From Gracilimonas sp017641085 (GTDB taxonomy: Bacteria; Bacteroidota; Rhodothermia; Balneolales; Balneolaceae), in the NCBI RefSeq assembly GCF_046115515.1, contig NZ_CP175953.1: a stretch of DNA of 64,000 nt. One strand, written 5' to 3'. Position 1 is the stretch's first letter. Every line of letters begins with the position of its first letter. The position numbers and the translations under genes are program-made. The notes under the pieces were generated by a model that saw only the letters and a program-made list of their open reading frames with translations, made no database searches and was not told where the DNA came from. Positions 31,522 to 40,518 of the stretch are shown here, in pieces.

Positions 31522-33327
31522 CTACTTATGCTCCTTCAGCCACTTGCGTGGGGTAATACCAGTTTTCTTTTTGAAGTAATCATTGAAAGTGGATTTAGAA
31601 TTAAATCCACTTTCAAAAGCTAAGCCCAGTAAGGTGAAATTCTTATTAGCGGGATCCAATACCTTCTGCTTAAAACAATCCAGCCGGAAATTATTAACAT
31701 AATCGTTGAAGCTTACCCCAACCTGATCGTTCAGCATCCATGATAGTTTATTTGGGTGAAGTCCGGCTTCAGCAGCCAGGGTTCTCAAAGATAATGCCGT
31801 ATCAAGGTAGCGTTCATCTTGTTGCATTAACTGATCGAGTTTTTCTATAGCCATTTCGATCTCTTCAGGCTGCATCAATAATCTGGCATCAACATCATTA
31901 TTCTTATGCGCACTTACGTTACTCAGCTCTTGCCTTGATCGTTTGCTGGGTAACCGGGATGGTTCAAATGTCTTGTTGACCAACTTTTTTAAACCATCTG
32001 TATCCCGAATTTTGTCAAGAAATGGGCGGCTCAGGAAGTTTGCAAACTGACCTCTTTTATCTGCTACTGCACGTTGAAGAAGTTCCAGTGCTTTTTCTTG
32101 AGCCCCAAATTGCGCATATAAAAACACAGGCCAGGGCATAATTGAAACTCCTTCTTCTTGTACGACCTCATCAATTTTCTCAAGCCTGACACCATGATCG
32201 GCAGGTTGATCAGTCAGTGTGTACAGCATCCTAACTGATTTCGGAGAAACTGCCAATGCCGTATTTTCTAAATAGATCTCCAACTCCTCCTCTCGCTTTA
32301 ATTTGATCAGGCAAAGTTGCTTCATGGCAATGGCATGCGTAAAATCAGGATTGATCCCCAGAGCGGATTCTACACTTTCAAGCGCCGATTCATAATCTCT
32401 CTGCAAGTAATGAATGTTCGCTTTGGTAAAATGATGGTTGGGTGAAAGTGGATCCAGCTGAAGGATATGTTTTGTATGATCCATGGCTTCATCGAACCAG
32501 CCAATGGCCGTATATAATTCAGCTAACCCTTCCTCGGCTTCCGTATAAGATGGATTTAAGGCCATTGACCTTAGATATAGCTTTTCTGCTTCCCGGTAAT
32601 TCCAATGCCCCCAAAATTCAAGCGTCGCTTTGCTATAGTATCCCAGAAATGACTGATCATCGATCTCAAATCCGCGACCTATATAATCTGCTGCCATATC
32701 AAGTGAAGAAAAATTCGGGGTCCATGATCCAAACATTGCATGACAATAACCCGCTCCAAAATAAGGCCACGCAAAATCCGGAGCCATCTCTATACATTGC
32801 GGATAAAACTTCATCGCATTTTCGATCCCTTCACGGTCCCAACGCAAGTGATTATATCGCGCCTTTAAGTAGAGATTATAGGCCTGAATATTCTGCGTGG
32901 GTACATCCACCAGGTGTTCCCCGATTTCCAGGTGACCAAAGTTTTCCCTGATCTGTTCCGCGATAGCTAAGCTAATCTCATCCTGAAGCTCAAAGATATC
33001 CTCAATATCACGATCAAAGCGACCCGACCATATTTGAAATCCATCTGTCGTTTGTATCAGCTGAGCAGAGATCCGGACTCTTTTCTTTGACTTACGTACA
33101 CTCCCCTCCAATACCGTAGATACACCCAACTGATTACCAATATGACGCACATCCATATGCCGCCCTTTGAACGCAAATGAAGAAGTTCTCGCAGTCACCT
33201 TTAGACCCTGAATCCGGGTCAATGCATTAATGATATCTTCGGTGACGCCATCACTGAAATATTCATTTTCAGGATCTGAACTGAGGTTCAGAAATGGCAG
33301 AATAGCTATGGATTTATTATCGATCAA
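31522..33327 (-). CDS. TolB-like/TPR/AraC fusion transcriptional regulator
   Basis: A 601-aa regulator with an unusual order. Residues about 1-135 match the TolB-like domain found after adenylate-cyclase/CadC-type sensors (SIAILPFLNLSSDPENEYFS, TARTSSFAFKGR, QIWSGRFDRDIEDIFELQDE). Residues about 150-400 contain TPR repeats. The last 100 residues are an AraC-type double helix-turn-helix (TLLGLAFESGFNSKSTFNDYF, ITPRKWLKEH). No membrane segment is present. The start is a TTG at 33327, since no ATG precedes the conserved domain and an in-frame stop lies upstream. It is divergent from an exported barrel gene and an alpha/beta-hydrolase gene, its probable targets (inference). Confidence 0.85.
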   Translation of the reverse strand: MIDNKSIAILPFLNLSSDPENEYFSDGVTEDIINALTRIQGLKVTARTSSFAFKGRHMDVRHIGNQLGVSTVLEGSVRKSKKRVRISAQLIQTTDGFQIWSGRFDRDIEDIFELQDEISLAIAEQIRENFGHLEIGEHLVDVPTQNIQAYNLYLKARYNHLRWDREGIENAMKFYPQCIEMAPDFAWPYFGAGYCHAMFGSWTPNFSSLDMAADYIGRGFEIDDQSFLGYYSKATLEFWGHWNYREAEKLYLRSMALNPSYTEAEEGLAELYTAIGWFDEAMDHTKHILQLDPLSPNHHFTKANIHYLQRDYESALESVESALGINPDFTHAIAMKQLCLIKLKREEELEIYLENTALAVSPKSVRMLYTLTDQPADHGVRLEKIDEVVQEEGVSIMPWPVFLYAQFGAQEKALELLQRAVADKRGQFANFLSRPFLDKIRDTDGLKKLVNKTFEPSRLPSKRSRQELSNVSAHKNNDVDARLLMQPEEIEMAIEKLDQLMQQDERYLDTALSLRTLAAEAGLHPNKLSWMLNDQVGVSFNDYVNNFRLDCFKQKVLDPANKNFTLLGLAFESGFNSKSTFNDYFKKKTGITPRKWLKEHK

Positions 33328-33612
33328 AAAAAGTAGGTGTTTTTGTACTACCCGTTATTCATATATATGGGAAGAAGATATAAAATCATGGGAATAAAGG
33401 AACAGAGATAAAATAAAGCCACCGATCTGATTTTTTCTCCATAGCACCCTTAAAGTCCAAAATCTCACCAATACGTCCGCATTTTCATTTCAGGACGTTT
33501 GACCTGCTATTTCTTACGATCATTGATCTGTCGATTCGATTAAGTGGATTTTTAAGACTGAATCTATCGACAAATATCAAATCATTCATTTAATCATTTA
33601 AAATTTAGAACA

Positions 33613-34260
33613 ATGAAAAACCTACTTATTATTGTTTTTACGCTTGTCTCAATTAGTGCTTTTGCTCAAACTAGCTCACCGGAAGGTAAAGAAACTGAAG
33701 TAGCCTATAAGTGGCGGGTAAGTATGCCTTATATAGTTCCAGATGAGATTATCTTTGGTTATGGAAAGCGAACTAGTATTCAAATGGTAGAATTACATGT
33801 AAAACGTAACCTTGATGATAAGAGCATCATAGGTGTAAAGTTTGCCACCTGGCGCTTATTCCAACCTATGGGAATCACCTGGTGGCAGGGTGTTGTCGAT
33901 AAGATAGAGTCTGGGACTGAATATTACGATGGATACCTAAGAGAAACAGGAATTGGCGTCTCATACCAACACATGCTTTGGAAAGGGCTTTTTGCATCTG
34001 TTGAAGTGCTACCACAAATTCAAACCTATACCGATCTAGACGGTAAAAAAATCAAAAATGGATTTAAGCTTTATAACTCGGTTCATTTTGGTTATCACGC
34101 AGCATTTGGGAAGAAAAAACGATTCTTCATAGAACCTCAGGTTCATATCAACCAGTGGATGTTCGACAACAACTCGCCTGCTGGATTTAAGGAGTTTGAT
34201 GACAAATATGGAAACGTCTTTCTTTTTGAGCCGAATATTTACTTAGGGTGGAAATTTTAA
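33613..34260 (+). CDS. Exported beta-barrel protein of unknown function
   Basis: A 215-aa protein with a signal peptide ending SAFAQ. Alternating strands (IQMVELHVKRNLDDKSIIGVKF, GIGVSYQHMLWKGLFASVEVLP, KRFFIEPQVHINQWMF) and an end in IYLGWKF fit a small outer-membrane barrel. I do not recognise the family. It is divergent from the TolB-TPR-AraC regulator across 285 bases in which no strong motif was seen, and is followed after 77 bases by an alpha/beta-hydrolase gene on the same strand, so the two may be regulated together. Confidence 0.68.
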   Translation: MKNLLIIVFTLVSISAFAQTSSPEGKETEVAYKWRVSMPYIVPDEIIFGYGKRTSIQMVELHVKRNLDDKSIIGVKFATWRLFQPMGITWWQGVVDKIESGTEYYDGYLRETGIGVSYQHMLWKGLFASVEVLPQIQTYTDLDGKKIKNGFKLYNSVHFGYHAAFGKKKRFFIEPQVHINQWMFDNNSPAGFKEFDDKYGNVFLFEPNIYLGWKF

Positions 34261-34337
34261 AGTTTAGCGGCCTCATAGCAGCGATGGGATATGCCCAAAA
34301 GAATAACTCCACTAAGAAAGACTAATAACCTGATAAT

Positions 34338-35189
34338 ATGTTTAAATCCAAACAAGGCAAGAAAGAAATACTTCAACTTTACGATTCAAAGCTGGATAGC
34401 CTAAAGATTGAATACGAATACTTAACGGTACAAACCAGTTTTGGAAAGACCAACATCATAGTTACTGGAGATCCAGCGAATCCGCCGATAATAGTTGTTC
34501 ATGGTTCAAATGGGTGTGCCCCTATTGCTCTCGAGACCTATGCCAATCTGCATAAAACCTTTCGAGTATTTGCGGTGGATGTACTGGCTCAACCCAATAA
34601 AAGTGCCGATACACGCCTGAGTATGAAAGATGACTCCTATGGAAAATGGATGAATGAAATCATCGCTGACCTAAAGATTGAATCTGTAACTATGGCAGGA
34701 TTCTCTTTTGGCGGATTGATCATTCTTAAAACGCTGGAATATGATGAGAGCAACATCAAAGAAGTGTACTTATCAGCGCCAGCTTATATCGTAAATGGAA
34801 ATCCATTGAAATCCATTTTCAAAGTTTTCATCCCTATGAAAAGGTACATGAAAACTAAAAAAGTAAAGTATGTCGAGAAGTTTCTGTCCCACTTGTTCAC
34901 CGATCGGGATGAGTTTGCTATCGAATTTCTTTCCAAAGTCTTTTTAGAATTTGAGATGGACTTTACCCCGGTTCCTGTCATAGATACTAAGGCAGCCAAA
35001 GAAATCACAACACCCATTACCATTTTCGCAGCTGAAAACGACATCCTGTTTCCCGGAAAGAAAATGATAAAACGGGCAGCAAATATATTTCCGTCGCTTA
35101 GAAAAAGCACGCTTCTTGAACACTCAAAGCATGTTCAGAATAAAGAACAAAACGAAATGATTGAACAAGAGATCATGAGATCTTGTTAA
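34338..35189 (+). CDS. Alpha/beta-hydrolase
   Basis: A 283-aa hydrolase of the alpha/beta fold without a signal peptide. The oxyanion strand PIIVVHGSNG (about residues 49-58) and the nucleophile elbow GFSFGG (Ser about residue 122) are clear; the acid is likely in AENDILFPGKK and the His in LEHSKHVQN. Such enzymes hydrolyse esters, lactones or peroxides; substrate cannot be told. It follows the small barrel gene in the same direction, both lying opposite the TolB-TPR-AraC regulator. No terminator is evident. Confidence 0.84.
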   Translation: MFKSKQGKKEILQLYDSKLDSLKIEYEYLTVQTSFGKTNIIVTGDPANPPIIVVHGSNGCAPIALETYANLHKTFRVFAVDVLAQPNKSADTRLSMKDDSYGKWMNEIIADLKIESVTMAGFSFGGLIILKTLEYDESNIKEVYLSAPAYIVNGNPLKSIFKVFIPMKRYMKTKKVKYVEKFLSHLFTDRDEFAIEFLSKVFLEFEMDFTPVPVIDTKAAKEITTPITIFAAENDILFPGKKMIKRAANIFPSLRKSTLLEHSKHVQNKEQNEMIEQEIMRSC

Positions 35190-35272
35190 CCAGAAGAACA
35201 TTGACGGAACTATCGATACCATAAGAAGTCAGAACTTCATAAAGTGAGAAATTTATCCTTCCACTTCTATTA

Positions 35273-36181
35273 TTACGTTGACAGATAACTGTCAAGTTTT
35301 CTGTAGGCTTCCTGATGTTTTTCTTTATTCATCTTTTTGATGTTTAGTAGTTTCCACTGCACACCCGGAAGCTCATTTAGGTGAGGGATAGATATTAATT
35401 CCCAATTCGGTTCTCCCTTTTTAAATGATAACAGGAATTCCCGATCTGAATCCGTTAGTTTTTCTGATATAAGTGATGGGAGTTTATCCTGTACATCCTT
35501 CAAATCTTCTAGGATATCCACCTCTTCAGTCATTCCCTCAAACTCATTCCAATATATTTCCTCCAGACCAATTCTATTTGGATTTAAAATCTCATTCATT
35601 GGCCTTGAATGACTTATCAAGTATCCCAAAAATGCCGTTTTAATTTCATCGGTAATACCCTCTGTCTCTAAAAGGATCTTCACATCAAATAAATCCCTGG
35701 GATGCTGCCGGTCTAAGGCTGCACATAATTTCCCGCCATATATATCACTTTCTGACATAACCTGAACAGCCACAAACCTTTCAAATTCATTCTGCAACCG
35801 GGATGATAATTCCATTTCTATCGGTTCAAATATTGAACCTCGCAAAACCGTATTCACTTCCAGCTTTATTTGAGCGTTATCTTTCCATATCACAAGCTTG
35901 CTAACCGTACCGCCACTGCTTTGAGGAGTGATATTGGCTCCTGGAAGTCTTTGTTTTATATCCTTTGATAATTCATTAATCCCGTTGCTTATTCCTTTTA
36001 GAGCAACTTCACGGCTATTGATAGGAATATAAGTCAGATCAATGTCTACGGACAGTCGTGGGAAATCCTGAATAAAAAAGTTAATGGCCGTTCCCCCTTT
36101 CAGTGCAAACATTTCAGCTTTGTTTAGGGATGGCAACACATCCAGCAGCAACCTTACTTGCATTTCATATTCTGATCTCAT
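35273..36181 (-). CDS. AbiEii-type nucleotidyltransferase toxin
   Basis: A 302-aa protein of the AbiEii/AbiGii family, the toxin of type IV AbiE toxin-antitoxin and abortive-infection systems. The nucleotidyltransferase core is visible as LKGGTAINFFIQDFPRLSVD followed by IDLTY (about residues 27-50), with the GG(T)xN motif and Asp-Ile-Asp metal site. SDIYGGKLCAALDRQHPRDLFDV matches the second family motif. Known AbiEii/MenT toxins transfer nucleotides to tRNA. It overlaps the antitoxin gene by 4 bases (ATGA), which is the usual AbiE order. The operon starts the accessory, AT-rich part of the window. Confidence 0.88.
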   Translation of the reverse strand: MRSEYEMQVRLLLDVLPSLNKAEMFALKGGTAINFFIQDFPRLSVDIDLTYIPINSREVALKGISNGINELSKDIKQRLPGANITPQSSGGTVSKLVIWKDNAQIKLEVNTVLRGSIFEPIEMELSSRLQNEFERFVAVQVMSESDIYGGKLCAALDRQHPRDLFDVKILLETEGITDEIKTAFLGYLISHSRPMNEILNPNRIGLEEIYWNEFEGMTEEVDILEDLKDVQDKLPSLISEKLTDSDREFLLSFKKGEPNWELISIPHLNELPGVQWKLLNIKKMNKEKHQEAYRKLDSYLST

Positions 36182-36936
36182 CGATCTTCTCTTTTTATCT
36201 CAGGTACCGTTATCTGATACTTTTTATTCAAGGTCCCGCCTTTTATGATCTGCCTCTTCCCTTTGCCTAACTCGATATCAGACACATCCAATCTTTTAAA
36301 CCAAGAATGCTGCTGTTGCTCCGCCAGATACAAAAATAAGCGTTTTACCCTGATTGATGTACACTGCTTCAATAATGATTGCAAGACATTTGGTCTTAAG
36401 GATACTAATCCCTCCATAAGATAATTCGCCTCGTCCCACCCTTCACGCTTGGGTACATCATACAGATACTCCAGTATGGCTTGCTCAGCGACAGACACAC
36501 TAAGATTTAAGCCTTCTGATTCTATGGTAGTCAAAAGATCCTCATGGTTAAACAAAGTTGCTGACCGTATCTCTAAATCCTTATCCCATTTTCGTTTGGT
36601 AAACCATCGAGGAAGCTTTTCTTTTGGTTTTTTCCATAAAACCATCCGTTCTTTACTGCCTTTTCTTACGTAATGCCCTAATCCATGCTTCTCCAGGGCC
36701 GACTTCCCCCCTATATGTATACTATATCCCCCTATTTCCTGAAGGGTGTATAGGGCTCCGGACCAGGCTATTTCTTGGTGGGGCCTTTTATAAGCTCCGT
36801 TTCCATAACTTTCCAACCAACCACTTTTTTTATAAGAATCTGCTAATTGACGAGATACCCCTTTCTCTTTTAACCACTCTGTGGTTAAAACGGTGCCATC
36901 GGGCCACTCTTGTAATATTTGGTTTATTTTATTCAC
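36178..36936 (-). CDS. AbiEi-type antitoxin (transcriptional repressor)
   Basis: A 252-aa protein with an N-terminal winged-helix region (WPDGTVLTTEWLKEKGVSRQLADSY) and the AbiEi-type body (SGWLESYGNGAYKR, ALYTLQEIGGYSIHIGGKSAL, VSVAEQAILEYLYDVP). AbiEi proteins neutralise the paired AbiEii toxin and repress their own promoter through inverted repeats (established for characterised AbiE systems). A perfect inverted repeat lies about 70 bases upstream of the start and is a good operator candidate. The 3' end overlaps the toxin gene by 4 bases. Confidence 0.86.
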   Translation of the reverse strand: MNKINQILQEWPDGTVLTTEWLKEKGVSRQLADSYKKSGWLESYGNGAYKRPHQEIAWSGALYTLQEIGGYSIHIGGKSALEKHGLGHYVRKGSKERMVLWKKPKEKLPRWFTKRKWDKDLEIRSATLFNHEDLLTTIESEGLNLSVSVAEQAILEYLYDVPKREGWDEANYLMEGLVSLRPNVLQSLLKQCTSIRVKRLFLYLAEQQQHSWFKRLDVSDIELGKGKRQIIKGGTLNKKYQITVPEIKREDR

Positions 36937-37298
36937 TAATTGTAAATTATAATTTTACTTTATTGAAACAAAATAAACCTTAATTAGTTTAATTTCCATT
37001 TAATTTGTCAAGTATTGCTTGACAATAATAACTAATTATAAACCAATATTATTCAGAACATAAGTTGTCGAAAATATGGTCTTCTATCACCCACCCCTCA
37101 CTCGAGCCAAGTGGTCCATACTAGCATTCCTAACGAGGGCATTGGGAACGAGAGTAAGAGCGGTTTCATCATAAAACCTTACAAACTATTTATCACCGCA
37201 TATTCATGTCTTGCTTTTAAGAGGTTGAATTATGTAATTATAGCTTAATTAACGGGGACACTTCTTGGCAATGGTAAACATTAACAAGACCAAGAATT
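36937..37298. other. AT-rich regulatory gap between AbiE and the DUF3761-like gene
   Basis: It holds the candidate AbiE operator and, at about 37120-37160, two imperfect direct copies of a 13-base CATT...AACGAG unit. No gene is supported here. The rest is AT-rich and probably contains divergent promoters. Confidence 0.55.
37005..37025. promoter_or_regulatory. Perfect inverted repeat upstream of the AbiE operon
   Basis: TTGTCAAG, spacer TATTG, CTTGACAA: 8-base perfect arms with a 5-base spacer. It is about 70 bases upstream of the AbiEi start. AbiEi antitoxins bind such repeats to repress their own operon in characterised systems, so this is the leading operator candidate. Confidence 0.55.
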
Positions 37299-37559
37299 AT
37301 GAAAAGAATACTAACTCTGATCCTGTTGGTATGTGCATTTAATGCTGTTCAGGCACAATCCAGAATAGCTGGAAAGAACTTTTACGTAAACTCTACTAAT
37401 ACCGCGTTGTTTGATACTACAAGTACCAGTTCAAGCCTGGTAAAGTTGTTATTTCAAGTTATTCATATCGTACCGGAGCAAGGTATGAAGATGGGACAAG
37501 TAGCTCTGCGACAGGGCGCGGTGCCTGTTCACACCATGGGAGTGTTACTTATTGATTGA
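37299..37559 (+). pseudogene. Decayed secreted DUF3761-type gene (frameshifted)
   Basis: The open frame encodes a signal peptide (KRILTLILLVCAFNAVQAQ), then NFYVNSTNTALFDTTSTSSS, which resembles the start of an SH3-like domain. From about 37430 another forward frame carries conserved-looking sequence up to a stop at 37553: KVVISSYSYRTGARYEDGT, then SSSATGRGACSHHGSVTY, the Cys/His pattern typical of DUF3761. A family-like protein would need a frame change plus the missing middle of the SH3-like part. The annotated frame ends in unrelated residues. It could be a true short secreted protein, but a deletion/frameshift remnant is likelier. Confidence 0.55.
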
Positions 37560-37630
37560 CTTCAATTCGGGAATCTGTTCGTATAGTCAATAATTAGCCA
37601 TTCAACATTAATGATAAATCGGGATAAAAA

Positions 37631-38962
37631 ATGAAGAAGATATATTTTCTACTTATTGGATTATTACTATTTGATTACACTAACGCACAAAATTGTGGTA
37701 ATGATCTAAAAGAGGCATTTAAAACAAAGTTTACTCTAGTAAATGAGAATGAAGTGTATAACCATTTTACAGAGTTATTTGAGTACTCGGAAGCGGAATT
37801 AGACCAGCTTGCGAATAGTTATGAATCGGACCAATCTTTAGATGGTTCCTATAAAGCAGTCGCTCTTTTTTGGAGTAAGAACAGAAGCAAACAAGAGTTT
37901 AGAACTAGGTTTCGAGAACTCCAGTTTAAACATAAAGCAGGTCTAACTATCGACAATAGTTTCTATTTGGAATACTATCAAGAGGTAGTAAATCAGGGTG
38001 CTTTAGACGCATATGTTGAGTGTATGAGGATTCAACAAGAGCTAGAAATCGAAAAGAAAAGATTAAACGTTCTCTCTGGAGGATTCTTTTATGAATATGT
38101 TGGGGATTTACTTACCGGATTCACTTTTACCTTAAAGAAAAAACCAGTTTCGGGGCAAATCGAATCAACAAAAATAGTTTCTGTTATTCCTTCTAATATC
38201 GAATTTGATGGAAGCTATAACCTAAAGCCAGGGGCAATTTTGAAAAACTTTACGGGTCTTTCTCAGCTTATGAAGTTGAAAGATCCTAACATCCCTGCAA
38301 CATTAACAATAAACATAGAAGGGTTTGATCCACTGATTATTGAGTTTCCTGCTTATCCGTATGCAAATTTTCCTGTGGGGAGTATTATTATCTCGACGTT
38401 AGACTTTAATCAATTTTCAAAAACCACCAAAAATCAAATGCCATTTGATCCTAGAAGCAGTAAATGGGCCCCAGCAGATGGCCGGTCAGTACCTGGGTCG
38501 GACTACGAGCAGTTTAATACTTACTTGCCAGATATGAGAGGGCAATTTGTACGTGGTAAAAATCAGTTTTTTAGTTCGGGTGAACCTAATTCATATCATA
38601 ATAGTAGGGATGAGGGTTTAAGGTTTGATAAAGAAAGGTATAGTTATCAACATCAGTCTACAGCTGCTCCTCAGAAACCATTTAAAACCGAAAAAATATC
38701 GTTAGTTGATAAACATATCACACACTTTAGGGGACAAAATTATTCGGGCGGAAGCCATCAAAATGTTAATAGGTCTATAAATTATAATGGTTGGAGTAAC
38801 AAAGCTGAGACAGGGGAAGGCGGCGATGGCAGCAATGAATATACGATCAGGTTTAAGGGGGCTACAACTAAAAGCTCATCTGCGTATGCTGTGACTGGTG
38901 GGGATACAGAAACAGCTCCAAAGAATATTGCATTGTACTACTATATTCGAATTAATAACTAA
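37631..38962 (+). CDS. Secreted protein with phage tail-collar-like C-terminus
   Basis: A 443-aa protein with a signal peptide (KKIYFLLIGLLLFDYTNAQ). The first 170 residues are helical and charged and not recognised. The C-terminal 190 residues read like the receptor-binding tip of tail fibres with a collar domain: FPVGSIIIS, then SKWAPADGRSVPGSDY, LPDMRGQFVRGKNQF and the closing ETAPKNIALYYYIRIN. In phage fibres this region precedes trimeric tips. There are no other phage genes here and the signal peptide implies Sec export, so a secreted surface protein that reused this fold is more likely than a prophage. A DUF4403 lipoprotein gene follows after 23 bases. Confidence 0.7.
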   Translation: MKKIYFLLIGLLLFDYTNAQNCGNDLKEAFKTKFTLVNENEVYNHFTELFEYSEAELDQLANSYESDQSLDGSYKAVALFWSKNRSKQEFRTRFRELQFKHKAGLTIDNSFYLEYYQEVVNQGALDAYVECMRIQQELEIEKKRLNVLSGGFFYEYVGDLLTGFTFTLKKKPVSGQIESTKIVSVIPSNIEFDGSYNLKPGAILKNFTGLSQLMKLKDPNIPATLTINIEGFDPLIIEFPAYPYANFPVGSIIISTLDFNQFSKTTKNQMPFDPRSSKWAPADGRSVPGSDYEQFNTYLPDMRGQFVRGKNQFFSSGEPNSYHNSRDEGLRFDKERYSYQHQSTAAPQKPFKTEKISLVDKHITHFRGQNYSGGSHQNVNRSINYNGWSNKAETGEGGDGSNEYTIRFKGATTKSSSAYAVTGGDTETAPKNIALYYYIRINN

Positions 38963-38985
38963 ATAAAGAAAATGGGGGGATAATT

Positions 38986-40476
38986 ATGGGGATAATTAGG
39001 ATAGTTCTATTTACAATTTTACTGTTTACAGCGGGGATTTTTTTAGGGTGTAAAACCCAACAATTTTCACCAGAAGGTCCTCCCGAGTCAACTATTCAAA
39101 AGAGCTTCATTCTAAAAGAATCATATATTTCAACTCCAGTCAGTTTTAATTACAACTCCGATAAATTAGAGGAGCGCCTTAAAAAAGCTATTAATAAAGC
39201 AGCTAAAGAGTTCCCCAATAAAAAAAGTAAGCGATTCAAGGAGCAATTACGGTTAGATGGAAAGCCAGTTATATCTACATTGGGAGACATGATTTATGTG
39301 GGTATTCCATTTCATTATTTCAGAAAGAAAGAGAAACATAAAGGCTTTTTGGGAAGACTTATGACCGACTATGATGATGAATACTATATAACTGAGTATG
39401 CCAATATTAAAGGCCGGGTTTCAATTAGAATACCTATTGAAGTTCAGCGTGATTGGTCGATTAAAACAAATTCAGATGTTGATATAGAGTATAGCAATTT
39501 TGAGATTGGTGGGTTTGAATTAGGGTTAGCTTACAATTTATTTGGGCGATATTTGATTGGGTTTAAACAATCTAGTTTTGAATCAAAGTTGTCTAAAGAA
39601 GTGGATGATTATCTTAATAACCATCTGAATTTTAAAAAAGAAGCAAAAAAACAATGGGCTGAGCTACAAAAGTCTATAGAATTTCCTCAATCACCTGACT
39701 ACAAAATTAGACTTAAACCTTATTCTATTGGTTTGAGTCAGCCTTTTTTCCGACCCGGTAAAATAGATATGACCATTTTTATTTCCGGGTTAATTGAATT
39801 AGGTAATGATTTACCTGAAACGAAGAAGACACCATTTCCTGAACTTGTAACAATGAAGGACACAGCCTTAACCTCAATGTTAGGGTTAATAAATGGGCAT
39901 CCAATAGAGCTAAACTTAAATCTGTCAATGCCCTATGATACACTAGATTATGAGGTTCATAATATGTTTAAAGAGGTTGCCAAAGATGCGCTAAATAATG
40001 AAGGCAGTGGCGTGAAAAAATTGGTTTTTGATAATACTAAAGTTTTCCCAGCCGGCGATAGCTTAGTAATTAAAACAGAATTTCAGACCACATATAGGAA
40101 GGATTTTCTTCATTTGAAAAAGGCAAAAGGTGACCTTTACTTCATTACAGAGCCTAAGGTAGTAGGTAATTGTTTAGTACTTGATGATTTAGATTACCAA
40201 TTGCAGACCAAGAATTTGGTACTCAAGATTGGTAATGCTTTTATGAAAGATGATCTACTTAATCAGTTGAGATCAGAATCAACAACCAAGTTTTGTGGAA
40301 GCGGATCTCCAGTTGTTTTATTTGATGGATATGAAGGTAATGTTCGCTACCGGTTTAGGTCAGTAGAAGTTGGAATAAACGGTATTATGCTGTCTAGAAA
40401 TAATCTTTATCTAAGTTCTTTTGTTAAAGGACATGGTAATATTTGGATTGATGAATCAATATCAAAAAATGAATAA
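38986..40476 (+). CDS. DUF4403 family lipoprotein
   Basis: A 496-aa lipoprotein: the signal TILLFTAGIFLGC places the lipidated Cys near residue 22. The body opens PESTIQKSFILKESYISTPVSFNYNSDKLEERLKKAINK, and repeats the beta-strand pattern of DUF4403 (RVSIRIPIEVQRDWSIKTNSDV, then IKTEFQTTYRK), a family of tubular lipid-transfer-like periplasmic proteins in Bacteroidota and relatives. Function is unproven. A GGGGGGA site lies 7 bases before the ATG. It lies 23 bases after the tail-collar-like gene and could be co-transcribed; together they may act at the cell surface (inference). Confidence 0.78.
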   Translation: MGIIRIVLFTILLFTAGIFLGCKTQQFSPEGPPESTIQKSFILKESYISTPVSFNYNSDKLEERLKKAINKAAKEFPNKKSKRFKEQLRLDGKPVISTLGDMIYVGIPFHYFRKKEKHKGFLGRLMTDYDDEYYITEYANIKGRVSIRIPIEVQRDWSIKTNSDVDIEYSNFEIGGFELGLAYNLFGRYLIGFKQSSFESKLSKEVDDYLNNHLNFKKEAKKQWAELQKSIEFPQSPDYKIRLKPYSIGLSQPFFRPGKIDMTIFISGLIELGNDLPETKKTPFPELVTMKDTALTSMLGLINGHPIELNLNLSMPYDTLDYEVHNMFKEVAKDALNNEGSGVKKLVFDNTKVFPAGDSLVIKTEFQTTYRKDFLHLKKAKGDLYFITEPKVVGNCLVLDDLDYQLQTKNLVLKIGNAFMKDDLLNQLRSESTTKFCGSGSPVVLFDGYEGNVRYRFRSVEVGINGIMLSRNNLYLSSFVKGHGNIWIDESISKNE

Positions 40477-40518
40477 AATTACTGGTAAATGTGAACACTA
40501 ATAATTTGAGGACTAAAT

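Noticed and set aside
32442..32951. Open frame of 169 codons on the + strand
   Set aside because: Antisense to the TolB-TPR-AraC regulator; its translation shows no domain pattern.
37631..40476. Prophage remnant because of tail-collar-like sequence
   Set aside because: No other phage genes, and both proteins carry Sec-type signals.
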